From assembly GCA_035772405.1 (NCBI GenBank), contig JAYKKM010000380.1, positions 62,001 to 126,000 on the forward strand: a stretch of 64,000 bases of DNA. The letters are read 5' to 3'. The notes below the pieces were generated by a model, which was given only the letters and a program-made list of their open reading frames with translations, was not told the origin of the DNA and did not search any database. The translations under genes were made by a program, and so were the position numbers. Positions 49,932 through 62,016 of the stretch are shown here, piece after piece. Position 1 is the first letter of the stretch. Every line of letters begins with the position of its first letter. This DNA is from Chrysogorgia sp. JL179-B06 (taxonomy: Eukaryota; Cnidaria; Anthozoa; Scleralcyonacea; Chrysogorgiidae).

Positions 49932-51557
49932 AACAGTGCCCCAGCCAATGAAGGCGAGGACCTTAAATCAAACAAGTTGGTAATAAATAAACCTCACATG
50001 AGGAACAAACTCAAAATACACGGAGAACAAACTGCTTTAACACAAAGGTTAAAACAGTGCCACAGGCAATTTCTCCAAGTACAGTGCCCTAGCCAATTTC
50101 TCCAAATACAGTGCCCCAGCCAATTTCCCCACATACAGTGCCCCAGCCAATTTCTCCAAATAGATGGAGAATAAATTGCTTAATCCTCAGGTTAAAACAG
50201 TACCCCAGCCAATTTCTCCAAATACAGAGCCCCTGCCAAAAACACCGCCCCAGCCAAAAACAGTGCCCGAGCCAAAAACAGTGCCGAATACATGGAGAAC
50301 AATGTTCTTTAACACTAAGGTTAAAACAGTGCCCCACCCAATGAAGGTGAGGACCGTAATCTAAACAAATTTGGTAATAAATAAACCTAACATGAGGAAC
50401 AAACTCCAAATACATGGAGAACAATTTTCATTAACCCTAAGGTTGAAACAACGCACCCGCCAATGAAGCTGAGGACCTTAAACCAAACAAAGTTGGTAAT
50501 AAATAAACTTCATATGAGGAAAAATCTCCAAATACATGGAGAATAAATTGGTTAAACCTAAGGTTAAAACAGTGCCGCAGCCAATTTCTCCAAATACAGT
50601 GCCGCAGCCAAGTTCTCCAAATACATGGAGAACAAATTGCTTTAACCCTAAGGTTAAAACAGTGCCCCAGCCAATGAAGCTGAGGAGCTTGAACTAAACA
50701 AAGTTTGTAATAAATAAACCTCGCATGAGGAACAAACTGCAAATACGTGTACATCGAGAACAATTGCTTATCCCCACGGTTAAAACAGTGCCCCAGCCAA
50801 TGAAGATGAGGACCTTAAACCTAACAAAGTTGGTAATAAATAAACCTCACATGGGGAACAAACTCCAAATACATGGAGAACAAATTGCTTTAACCCTAAG
50901 GTTAAAACAGTGCCCCAGCCAATTTCTCCAAATACAGTGCCTCAGCCAAAACCAGTGCTCCAGCCAAAAACAGTGCCCCAGCTAAGTTCTCCAAATACAT
51001 GGAGAACAATTTCCTTTAACCCTAAGGTTAAAACAACGCACCGGCCAATGAAGCTGGGGACCTTAAACCAAACAAAGTTGGTAAAAAATAAACCTCATAT
51101 GAGGAACAAGCTCCAAATACATGGAGAACAAATTGCTTTAACCCTAAGGTTAAAACAGTGCCCTGCAGCCAATTTCTCCAAATACAGTGCTCCAGCCAAG
51201 TTCTTCAAATACAGTGTCCCAGCGAAGTTCTTCAAATACAGTGCCCCAGCCAAGTTCTCCAAATACATTGAGAATAAATTGCTTTAACCCTAAGGTTAAA
51301 ACAGTGCCCCAGCCAATTTCTCCAAATACAGTGCCCCAGCCAAAAACAGTGCTCTAGCCAAAAACAGTTCCCCAGCCAAGTTCTCCAAATACATGGAGAA
51401 CAATTTGCTTTAACCCTAAGGTTAAAACAGTGCCCTAGCCAATGAAGGTGAGGATCTTAAACTAAACAAAGTTTGTAATAAATAAACCTCGCATGAGGAA
51501 CAAACTCATAATACATGTACACGAATAACAATTGCTTAACGCCAAGGTTAAAACAGT
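49932..51557. repeat. Satellite array block 6
   Basis: Equivalent of block 3, with a ~15-bp deletion near 50285 that removes part of a short unit. Confidence 0.9.
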
Positions 51558-52339
51558 GGCATATGAACCGTAAATTGAGATGACATTTTTATTGATTTAT
51601 TTCAAAGAACGCATAAAATGGTAAAGAATTGCTTTTTCCAGTTCTTTCATATCTTATCTCGTTCTCAAGTTATTCGAGGTTGTATAATATGACCTATGAC
51701 GTCACAAGGTGTACCCACCGTTATGACCAATCTGAAAATGAAGCATATCTTCAAAACTATTGCATAAAATTGCTTGAAACTTTCCATAAGTATACAGTTC
51801 ACTAAATTGAATATCCCATGTCTACTTTATCGTTGCCATAGTAACAGATTAGTTATCAGGCTCCGTTCAACTTTTAAAAAACTTCTTTGTTTTCTGTCAT
51901 TTATAAAACAATTTTTGACTGTGGACAAGTGAAGTATATTTTCAATAGCATTGCCAAGAAAACAGAAAAACTTCAAATCATAATCTTTGCAGCGCATGCT
52001 AGAAAATATAATTTTTTGGTTCAGAAAGAAAGGAATCTGGGAAATAATCTGTCACTGTGGTAACGATAGCGTTGACATGGGGAAATTCAATTTAGTGAAC
52101 TGTATACTTATGCAAAGTTTCGAGAAATTTCATTCAATAGTTTTGAAGATATGCTTCATTTTCAAATTGGTCATAATGGCGGGTACAACTTGTGACGTCA
52201 TAGGTCATATTACACAACCTCGAATAACTCGAGAACGAGATAAGATATGAAAGAACTGTAAAAAGCCAATCTTTATCGTTTTATTGGTTCTTTCAAATAA
52301 ATCAATAAAAAATTCATCTCAATTTACGGTTCATATGCC
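51558..52339. mobile_element. 782-bp foldback (MITE-like) element, copy 2
   Basis: Same length and flanks as the copy at 31406-32187, with a few base changes (for example near 51630, 51870 and 51968). The identical flanks show it arrived with the 20-kb duplication, not by a second insertion. Confidence 0.8.
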
Positions 52340-55300
52340 CTTTAAAGCAAACAAAGTTGGTAATAAATAAACTTCGCATGAGGAACAAACTCCAAATACA
52401 TGTACATGGAGAACAAATTGCTTTAACCCTAAGGTTAAAACAGTGCCCCAGCCAATGAAACTGAGGACCTTAAACCAAACAAAGTTGGTAATAAAGAAAC
52501 CTCACATGTGGAACAGACTCCAAATACATGGAAAACAAATTGCTTTACCCTAAGTTTAAAACAGTGCCCCAGCCAATGAAGCTGAGGACCTTAAACTAAA
52601 CAAAGTTGGTAATAAATAAACCTCGCATGAGGAACAAACTCCAAATACATGTACATGGAGAACAACTGCTTATCCCCAAGGTTAAAACAGTGCCCCAGCC
52701 AATGAAGCTGAGGACCTTAAACCAAACAAATTTACTAATAAATAATCCTCACATGAGGAACAAACTCCAAATACATGGAGAACAAATTGCTTTAACCATA
52801 AGGTTAAAACAGTACCCAGCTAATTTCTCCAAATACAGTACCCCAGCTAATTTTTCCAAATACAGTGCTCCAGCCAAAAACAGTGTCCCAGAAAAGTTCT
52901 CCAAATACATGGAGAACAAATTGCTTTAACACTCCAAATACATGGAGAAAAAATTGCTTTAAGCCTAAGGTAAAAACAACGTACCAGCCAATGAAGCTGA
53001 GGACCTTAAATCAAACAAAGTTGGTAATAAATAAACCTCACATGAGGAACAAACTGCAAATACATGGAGAACAAATTTCTTTAACCCTAAGGTTAAAACA
53101 GTGCCCCGGCCAATGAATGTGACGACCTTAAATCAAAGAAAGTTGGTAATAAATAAACCTCACATGAGGAACAAACTCCATATACATGGAGAACAAATTG
53201 CATTCACCCTAAGGTTAAAACAGTGCCCCAGCCAATGAAGCTGAGGACTTTAAACCAAACAAAGTTTGTAATAAATAAATCTCACATGAGGAACAAACTC
53301 CAAATACATGGAAAACAAATTGCTTTAACCCTAAGGTTAAAACAGTGCCCCAGCCAATTTCTCCAAATACATGCAGAACAAATTGCTTTAACCCTAAGGT
53401 TAAAACAGTGCCCCAGCCAATGAAGCTGAGGACCTTAAACTAAACAAAGTTGGTAATAAATAAACTTCGCATGAGGAACAAACTCTAAGTACATGTACAT
53501 GGAGAACGAATGGCTTTAACACTAAGGTTAAAACAGTGCCACAGCCAATGAAGGTGAGGACCGTAAACTAAACGAAGTTGGTAATGAAGAAAATTCACAC
53601 GCGGAACAAACTACAAATACATGGAGAACATATTGCTTTAACCCTAAGGTTAAGATAGTGCCCCAGCCAATGAAGCTGAGGACCTTAAACTAAACAAAGT
53701 TGGTAATAAATAAACCTCACATGAGGAACAAACTCCAAATACATGGAGAACAAATTGCTTTAACCCTAAGGTTAAAACAGTGCCCCAGCCAATTTCTCCA
53801 AATAAATGGAGAACAAATTGTTAACCCCAAGGTTAAAACAGTGCCCCAGCCAATGAAGCTGAGGACTTTAAACCAAACAAAGTTTGTAATAAATAAACCT
53901 CACATGAGGAACAAACTCCAAATACATGGAAAACAAATTGCTTTAACCCTAAGGTTAAAACAGTGCCCCAGCCAATTTCTCCAAATACATGGAGAACAAA
54001 TTGCTAACCCTAAGGTTAAAACAGTGCCCCAGCCAATGAAGCTGAGGACCTTAAACTAAACAAAGTTGGTAATAAATAAACTTCGCATGAGGAACAAACT
54101 CTAAGTACATGTACATGGAGAACGAATGGCTTTAACACTAAGGTTAAAACAGTGCCACAGCCAATGCAGGTGAGGACCGTAAACTAAACAAAGTTGGTAA
54201 TGAAGAAAATTCACATGCGGAACAAACTACAAATACATGCAGAACATATTGCTTTAACCCTAAGGTTAAGATAGTGCCCCAGCCAATGAAGCTGAGGACC
54301 TTAAACTAAACAAAGTTGGTAATAAATAAACCTCACATGAGGAACAAACTCCAAATACATGGAAAACAAATTGCTTTAACCCTAAGGTTAAAACAGTGCC
54401 CCAGCCAACTTCTCCAAATACATGGAGAACAAATTGCTTTAACCCTAAGGTTAAAACAGTGCCCCAGCCAATGAAGCTGAGGACCTTAAACTAAACAAAG
54501 TTGTAATAAATAAACCTCACATGAGGGACAAACTCCAAATACATGTCCACAAAGAACAATTGCTTAACGCCAAGGTTAAAAGAGTGCCCCAGCCAATGCA
54601 GGTGAGGACCGTAAATTGAAAAAAGTTGGTAACAAACTCCAAATAGATGGAGAACAAATTGTTTTACCCTAAGTTTAAACCCGTGCAACAGCCAATGAAG
54701 CTGAGGACCTTAAACTAAACAAAGTTGGTAATAAATAAACCTCACATGAGCAACAAACTCCAAATACATGGAGAACAAATTGTTTTAATCCCAAGTTTAA
54801 AACATTGCCCCAGCCAATGAACCTGAGGACCTTAAACCAAAGAAAGTTGGTAATATAGAGGAACAAACTCCAAATACATGTACATGTAGAACAAATTGCT
54901 TTAACCCTAAGGTTAAAACAGTGCCACAGCCAATGCAATGAGGACCGTAAACTAAACAAAGTTGGTAATAAAGAAACTTCACATGAGGAACAAACTGCAA
55001 ATACATGTACACGAAGAACAATTGCTTAACGCCAAGGTTAAAACAGTGCCCCAGCAAATGAAAGTGAGGACCTTAAACCAAGCAAAGTTGGTAATAAATA
55101 AACTTCGCATCAGGAACAAGCTCCAAATACATGTACATGGAGAACAAATTGCTTTAACCCTAAGGTTAAAACAGTGCCCCAGCCAATGAAGCTGAGGACC
55201 TTAAACTAAACAAAGTTGGTAATAAATAAACCTCACATGAGGGACAAACTCCAAATACATGGAGAAGAAATTGCTTAACCCTAAGGTTAAAACAGTGCGC

Positions 55301-56524
55301 CAACCAATGAAGCTGAGGACCTAAAACCAAAGAAAGTTGGTAATAAATAAAACTCACACGAGGAAAAAACTCCATATACATGGAGAACAAATTGCATTCA
55401 CCCTAAGGTTAAAACAACGCACCAGCCAATGAAGCTGAGGACCTTAAACGAAACAAAGTCGGTAATAAATAAACCTCACATGAGGAACAATCTCCTAATA
55501 CATGGAGAACAATTGCTTAACCGTAAGGTTAAAACAGTGCCCTAGCCAATGAAGCTGAGAACTTTAAACCAAACAAAGTTTGTAATAAATAAACCTCACA
55601 TGAGGAACAAACTCCAAATACATGGAAAACAAACTGCTTTAACCCTAAGGTTAAAACAGAGCCCCAGCCAATTTCTCCAAATACATGGAGAACAAATTGC
55701 TTTAACCCTAAGGTTAAAACAGTGCCCCAGCTAATTTCTCCAAATACAGTGCCCCAGCTAATTTCTCCAAATACAGTGCCCCAGCCAAGTTCTCTAAATA
55801 CATGCAGAACAAATTGCTTTAACACTCCAAATACATGCAGAACAAATTGCTTTAAACCTAAGGTTAAAACAGTACCCCAGCTAATGAAACTGAAGACCTT
55901 AAACTAAACAAAGTTGGTGATAAATAAACCTCAAATGAGGAACAAACTCCAAATACACGGAGAACAAATTTCTTTAACACTAATGTTAAAACAGTGCCCC
56001 AGCCAATTTTCCAAATACAGTGCCCCAGACAATTTATCCAAATACAGTGCCCCAGCCAATTTCTCCAAATACAGTGCCCCAGCCAAAAACAGTGCCCAGC
56101 CAAGTTCTCCAAATACATGGAAAACAAATTGTTTAACCCCAAGGTTAAAACAGTGCCCGAGCCAATGAAGGTGAGGACCTTAAACCAAACAAAGTTGGTT
56201 ATAAATAAACTTCGCATGAGGAACAAACTCCAAATACATGTACACGAAGAACAATTGCTTAACGCCAAGGTTAAAAGAGTGCCACAACCAATGCAGGTGA
56301 GGACCGTAAACTAAACAAAGTTGGTGATAAATAAACCTTACATGACGAACAAACTGCAAATAGATGGAGAACAAATTGTTTAAACCCTAATGTTAAAACA
56401 CTGCCCCAGCCAAGTTCTCCAAATACATGGAGAACAAATTGCTTTAAACCCTAAGGTTAAAACAACGCACCAGCCAATGAAGCTGAGGAGCTTAAACCAA
56501 ACAAAATTGGTAATCAATAAACCT
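52340..56524. repeat. Satellite array block 7 (right end)
   Basis: Up to ~54360 it is a copy of 32188-34208. After that, monomers are more diverged (for example AAAAGAGTGCCCCAG near 54578 and ACATGTCCACAAAG near 54543) and no higher-order copy is seen, as expected at the edge of an array where homogenisation is weak. Confidence 0.88.
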
Positions 56525-57107
56525 CTGTAAATTGCTTTTATTGTCATTGCAATACCTGATTTGATGGCAATGAATTCTATAGTACAAGTAAGTATATTTG
56601 ATAATTTAATAGAAGGCTTTTTCCATACTAACGTTATTCTCACTTTATTTCTTAAGCAAACAATTGCATTGGTTTTTATACAATATTAATGATACACAAG
56701 TTAATTATATTGAAAATTACTTTTATTGTGCCTGCAATACCGGATTTGAAGGAGAAGAAGTCAATAGCACAAGTAAGTATATTTGATAATTTAATAGAAG
56801 GCTTTTTCAATAATTACTTTATTCTAACTTAATTCCTTTAGCAAACAATTACAATGGTTCTTTGTGCCATATTAATTCTACACAAATTAATTCTACTGAA
56901 AATTACTTTTATTGTGAGTGCAATACCGGATTAGATTTCAACGGATTCTGTAGTACAATTAAGTACATTTGATAATTTAAAATAAGGTATTGTCATTAAT
57001 AACAATATTCTCACTTTATTTATTTAGTAAACAATTGCAATGGCATTTTATGCCATATTAATGCTACAGAAGTTAATTACACTAAAAATTACTTTTATTG
57101 TTACTGA
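56525..57107 (+). pseudogene. EGF-like exon cluster 5, partial
   Basis: Four pieces: ~56525-56585 (with a TGA in place of CGG-A in CNTGF), ~56655-56770, ~56841-56960 and ~57030-57107. The third is intact over the exon and encodes NNYNGSLCHINSTQINST, then ENYFYCECNTGLDFNGFC; its donor has lost GT. The second carries the same one-base loss as the last exon of clusters 1-4. The fourth ends at TGA where an AT-rich element begins. It is not a copy of the other clusters: it has its own exon order and fewer losses, so it is closer to the original gene arrangement. Confidence 0.65.
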
Positions 57108-57443
57108 GTAGTTATATATATATATTATTATTATTATTCATAATAGAGGATCTCTCAACCAATCAGCGACGAGTATTCACGCATAAATTAATTATGAACC
57201 AATCAGAAGCGAGTATTTGTGTTTATGCGCCCGCGATTCTTAGGGGTGTGCTCGTTAATGAGGTGGATTATCCTATTAATCCATGGACCCGAGTAACTAG
57301 TGCTACTCGGTCATGAAAGACGAGAACGCAAAAGGCTCTCCGCAGCGCACCATGTGACCAGATCGCCGCCTGTCTGATACCGCGGGCACAGATGTTCCTT
57401 AAATTATATGCGAAAGGCAAGTGGCACGAAATTACTGCTCGAA
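57108..57443. promoter_or_regulatory. AT-rich spacer and possible promoter with CCAAT boxes
   Basis: A TA/TTA run (57108-57140) is followed by two similar stretches with ACCAATCAG...GCGA(C)GAGTATT (57158-57180 and 57199-57220), a hairpin CCGAGTA...TACTCGG (57289-57311), then the start of the P2X7-like gene. CCAATCA is a common promoter element, and a further copy lies near 61820 before the opposite-strand gene. No TATA box is clear. Confidence 0.35.
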
Positions 57444-58568
57444 ATGTTAACCGATGGCGATAATTCAGATAGTAGCGAGGCAGTGGAAAATGATATAGCA
57501 GATATACATACAGAAGATGGAGAAGAGGTAATTATAAAACTATTTTAAAATGTTATTTGAGAGATATTAGCTTATAGTGTTAAGTATTAAAAATATATAA
57601 TCGTAACACTAACAATATTCGTTGTTTTGTATTAAATTTATAGGGTCTTGAATCACTCCCAGGTTGCACTTGTAAATCTAAGTGCAGCATGCCACTAAAG
57701 GAAAGCGCAGGGAAACGAAGAGGTTGTCCTTGCAAAGGGTTACAATTTAAAATGTGGTTGCAATTGCAAGTGTGGCACAGCGAAAAATCCTTGCACCAAT
57801 AAGGTTCGTATGTACTCAAAACAGATATTATATAATTTAAGCTGTATAATTGAGTGAAAAATACATGTATTCTCATCTTTGTTTTAATATTTTAAAAAGG
57901 TGATGTCAGAAATTACACCTAACATGACAACTTGCGAACCTGATAGGCAAAACGAACCTTCTGTTGAGGTAATTTACAAATGTGTATGTTTTTGACATGA
58001 CATGTAACATACATTTTATCTATGCATTATGTCTTTATCTATGCATGCTTAAGATTTTTTATTGTTTAAATAGGATATTCTAAAGAACTTAGATCGTGAG
58101 AAGCTTCTTCAGTTTGCTGTGGTTGCATTCACATCAAGAAGGCTACTTTTAAATGATTTGATTGCAAATCAGCCAGGAACTGGAGGAAACCGTGATCCAG
58201 GATTTGTGACAATGCCAGTGCCATCATTTTGTGTTTGTGGCCACTGCACAGAAATGCCTTCAGACAAAGAAAGAGTCTGCTGTGAAGAGAGAAGACATTG
58301 CCGAAGCCAAACTGATTCCTTTGCTAACATTTGCATTGATTCAGATAACATATCAACTGCCATACGGAGTTTAGCAGATACGTATGTATTCACGCCAGTG
58401 TATGACAAAGCAATGAGGCATGCTGCCTACAGGCAATATGTCATGTGGCAGCATGGTCATTTAGGAAAGGGACATCGTATTGTTATACCATCATGTTCTG
58501 TTTGGAGAATTAGGAAACATTACCCATCTCCAGATGGCAAATATACTGGATATAAAAATAGGTCATAA
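57444..58568 (+). pseudogene. P2X7 C-terminal-like domain protein with CXC Cys-rich exon (one frame break)
   Basis: Four exons fit with GT-AG sites and phase 0: 57444-57527 (acidic, 28 codons), 57644-57803, 57900-57968 and 58074-58568. Exon 2 encodes a Cys-rich part (GCTCKSKC, GCPCK, then CGCNCKCG and PCTNK), a likely zinc-binding CXC-type motif. Exon 4 has FCVCGHCTEMP, CCEE, then AYRQYVMWQHGHLGKGHR and IPSCSVWRIRKHYP, the pattern of the intracellular C-terminal domain of P2X7 receptors, which binds zinc and guanine nucleotide there. No transmembrane channel part is present, so this is a stand-alone domain protein, of unknown role, as known in many invertebrates. The second half of the exon 2 motif is only readable if one A of the run 57749-57752 is discounted; as it stands the frame ends at the last codons of exon 2. 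So it is a young pseudogene or holds a base error. Confidence 0.72.
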
Positions 58569-58698
58569 TTTTATGTTGTTACTGGCTGCATTCAGGTTTT
58601 TGTGTCTGGTTACTACACAATATAGGCACTAATTCTAGACATATGACTCTCACACTGGGAACAAATACCAGTCTGAACAACTTTATTCTCGTACTTTC
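58569..58698. other. 3' flank of the P2X7-like gene
   Basis: Short AT-rich stretch, no AATAAA in the first 130 bp; nothing else recognised. Confidence 0.4.
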
Positions 58699-58850
58699 CT
58701 AGCCTGCGTGGCAGGCGTTACGTTTGGGGGGCGGGCGGAATTGGGGGCGCGGGAAAATGGAGAGGCGAAAGTTACTTTCGCCTTCCCATTTTCCGCCCCG
58801 CCCCCAACTCCGCGCGCTCCCCCAAACGTAACGCCTGCCACGCAGGCTAG
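58699..58850. mobile_element. GC-rich 152-bp foldback MITE
   Basis: Arms 58699-58730 (CTAGCCTGCGTGGCAGGCGT...) and 58819-58850 are 32-bp exact reverse complements; the inside continues as an imperfect palindrome to a centre at CGAAAGT-T-ACTTTCG. Its high GC content contrasts with its surroundings. Open frames across it on both strands are due to symmetry. Probably a non-autonomous element; CTAG may be part of the termini or a target repeat. Confidence 0.75.
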
Positions 58851-59358
58851 TGCTTGCCAGGCTGCATGGACACTTAAGTCTGAATGCAGCCTTATGGTGT
58901 TCAAATTATTTACATTGTTTATTATAATTGAATACCATGACATGATGGAAATTAGTGTTTAAATGTCCAAGGGAGGATTTAATTGTGAAAATCCAGATGG
59001 CCATAGGATATTTATTCACTAATTTCATGATAACATGTCATGATATTAGTTCATAATACTATAATTACCGATGAAATATAATTTTATTGATTGAAATTAT
59101 TGTATTTTGGAAATGAAAACCATCCTTTGACTTTTGCTTGTGCATCTTTCTTCCAAACTAGGGAAAATTAGTGGTTTCATGCTTACTAAATGAGGTAATT
59201 TGGATATAAATTGTACAGTTAGAAAAAAAAGTCCGAGGTAATCATGGTATTATATTACAGTATGTGTTATACATATACATACATGTATATACAGTACACG
59301 TACACACATACATATTATATGCTGGATATTACTCTTCTTGAATAAAAGTTATGTTACT
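58851..59358. other. Intergenic DNA between two convergent genes
   Basis: AT-rich, no gene seen. A run of alternating ACATAC/GTATAT sequence lies at 59268-59316. Confidence 0.5.
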
Positions 59359-61778
59359 TTAAAACCGTGTCTGGTGCTCTTTTACAAGGTCCTTAGTAGA
59401 TGGACCAGGTAATTTGGCAATATTAGGTGCCACACTTTTATGGTTGTAAGGGTGAACGAAGGGCTGTGATCCATGTTCCCTGGCTTTGAGCACTAATGAA
59501 CAGAGGTATGGCAGGTAGGAGTAGTTTTTGTTTTCTTGAACTACCACAACTTTCCACCTTTGGCCTCGTTTGCTCCAACGCTTGGTAAAAATCAGCTCAT
59601 TATTTTTGTTTCTTGTTTGCTGTTGATGCAGGTGGTGGTTGTGGTCAAATACAGCCAACAAACTTCGGGTAATTGTTCCTTCATATCTGAAAGTTTTTTA
59701 TTATTATTATAACATTAATGATTTTTAAATATTTTTGAAATGTTTAATGATGGTATATGAATAGTGCAATTACTTACAAGAATGAACATCTTTTTAGAGC
59801 ATACATAAGTCTATGACTATGATAGGATTCAAGCTTTCCTGTGTGTCTAGCAAAATAGAAAAGTTTCAATACAATTATGCCTTAGTCAGAACATATTTTT
59901 ATACTACAATTACAGTATATGAAGTTTACTGTTCAATAAAAATAAATGTTTTATTTACTTGAATTTTACATAATAGGGCAAACTCTTTAAAAACCCCTTG
60001 TCCAGGACAATCTCTCGTAGAGCTTGCATTGGTGCAGAATCTGGTTGGAGCCACTCCTTGCTTGTGAGATCTTCCAGAGGACCATGTGAGCATTCCCCAT
60101 TATACCACTTGTGCTCGTTTGCACAATGCTTAAGCACATTAATCCACATATTCTATATAACAAGCAAGAGTTGTACTTACTGTCATGTGTTCAGTGGCAT
60201 ATGAGGTTGTGCAAGACAAGCACAACTAGTACTGCTAGTGCTTGCATATTCATATTTGAAAGAAAATAATCTAGACTATCTACAGCATATTTTGAAATTC
60301 AGAAAAATCAAATAATACTTTGAATTTGTTCACAAATAATACTTTGAATTTGTTCACAAATAATACTTTGAATTCTGAAATGATCAATTTCATCATGCAG
60401 TAGGAAATGTTTATAATCTTTGCATTCTTTTGCACAATGCCAAAAGTGGTTTCTGATGGCTGCAACCCACTTTACAACACAAGGTTTCCTCTCATCTTAG
60501 AAGCCTAAAAATTTAATAATTATAGTACATGTTGTTAATAATTTATTTGCTCTAAGAAAAACTAAATTAATCAACTACGTGATGTATACACATTTAAAAT
60601 CATAGATTTATATTTAAATTGTTCCTTTTACCTTTATAATGGTAATACTTACTGTAAGATCCAATATACACTACAGTATACAGTCATCTATGTGATTTTT
60701 TTCTAAAACAAAACCCTACAATTTTATAGTAAGTAACTGTACCTTATTCAACTTTTTGTTTAACTTGTTACTCTTATGCCAAACATCAAGTTGGTGAGTA
60801 ATTCCTTCATATTGAGGATTAGAAGCTGAATCAAAAAGAAATATATGGGGATAAATATCAGTTTACCACAAACAGTTATATTAAACAGTACACAAATGGC
60901 ATGTCATTATGGAAATGTTTGAGTTTCTGTTTACCTAACAACTTAATTATTTGTGAACAAGCGTCTGTTACAACTTCCACGACATTCAACTTCTGCTTGA
61001 CAGCATCAAGGGCTCTTTGACATCCAACCTTCTCCATGACACTGCTTTTCATTTGGGCATGGCGGACGTCAACAACTTCGAAATGGAGAATGTAGTCCAA
61101 TGATGTGTGCATAAGCGAGTATGCACACATCTTTGCACAATGACCTGGCGAGTCCATTTGACCATCACCACAAACTGAAACTGGTGCATCACCAAGAGCA
61201 TCAAACATTTCTTTTTGCATTTTACCCTACCATGTTTGGACAACTGGTGCGATATACAACTTCTGATTGTTTAAATATGTTGTTTCACCCATCCAAGCCA
61301 AATTCAAACATTTTGAAAAAAGAGATAGCTTAGTAAAATTATTCCCTGAGAACAAAAGAGATGCAGCTGCCAGGAGATTATTACAGTAGATCCGATCGAC
61401 TGTATGACTTGAAACCCATTCTCCACAATGACCATTTTCACATTTCCACTTGATTTCTAAGGTGCATCCAATCCATTTCTCATTCACTTCAGTGAGAGGC
61501 ATTGCACAATCACTTTCACTACAGAACTGAAAGAACTCTTTCAACTTTGTGACACTGCAGATAAATTTCTTGTCTGTGGTTACAATTTTAAGTTATTTTT
61601 CTGTATCTGCAGCAAAGGTTATTTCATATTTGGGCTGCAGAAATACTTTTGGGGGACATAAACCTTCGACAGATTCGAGACAATGGGCTGGGATGTTAGT
61701 TTCAATGTCATTTATAGATGTTATGCTAACATCTATGTCTTCCTCTTGGCAGGTTGTAGCATTAAATTCAATGTTCAT
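59359..61778 (-). pseudogene. DDE-type transposase-like gene, six exons, two in-frame stops
   Basis: Exons on the minus strand: 61778-60935, 60825-60743, ~60490 to about 60400, 60152-59959, 59846-59778 and 59686-59359; GT-AG junctions keep phase at 60935/60825, 59959/59846 and 59778/59686. Exon 1 has a Cys/His finger-like part (CENGHCGEW), then DGQMDSPGHCAK, KSSVMEK and VEVVTDACSQI; exon 2 HQLDVWHKSNKL; exon 3 WVAAIRNHFWHCAKEC; exon 4 NEHKWYNGECSHGPL; exon 5 HTGKLESYHSHRLMYALKR; exon 6 starts with YEGTITRSLLAVFDHNHHLH. The Asp residues in DGQMDSPGH and EVVTDA and the later DVWHK are arranged as in a DDE/RNase H-fold transposase; I associate the pattern with a multi-copy animal DNA-transposon family but cannot name it firmly. 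TAA at 61593-61595 and TAG at 61227-61229 interrupt exon 1 in frame, and the exon 3 acceptor giving an open frame is not the strongest. So it is inactive. Confidence 0.68.
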
Positions 61779-62016
61779 GTCATCATCTCAAATTCATGAA
61801 TAATTCATGAGTTAATTAACCAATCAGAGTAGGCGAATTAATCAGGTGATTGCGGTTGGATACCCCGGTGAACCATGCCAACACAATACGCGTGACCTGG
61901 ATATTAGATGAACAACGTTGTTCATCTAATATCTTAATTACGCATGCAAATAATCTTCAAAATTGTAAACTGCAATTTAAATTATAACTAATTACTATTG
62001 TGTTCAATTGAGATGC
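61779..62016. repeat. 5' flank of transposase gene with a 34-bp perfect palindrome
   Basis: 61900-61933 is an uninterrupted palindrome (half-site GATATTAGATGAACAAC). Upstream of it lie CCAATCA (near 61820) and GGATACCCCGGTGAACC, which resembles the GGATATCCCGGTGAAAC of the next element; likely a decayed member of the same foldback family. Confidence 0.6.

Larger units (their letters stand above)
42250..54360. repeat. ~12.1-kb duplicated segment (copy 2)
   Basis: Counterpart of 22085-34208. Homology breaks near 42250 on the left (a monomer with CTGCTTATTCCC precedes) and near 54360 on the right, where monomer order changes to a variant set not seen elsewhere in the window. Confidence 0.85.

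Noticed and set aside
7835..56374. Numerous open frames of 60-134 codons on both strands in the array
   Set aside because: They repeat with the satellite, overlap each other on both strands, stop at monomer borders and change frame with monomer indels; no domain. Shadows of the repeat.
7771..56524. CRISPR array
   Set aside because: Units are contiguous ~122-bp monomers without unique spacers, in a eukaryotic context.
58683..58962. 84-86-codon frames on both strands
   Set aside because: Caused by the GC-rich palindrome.
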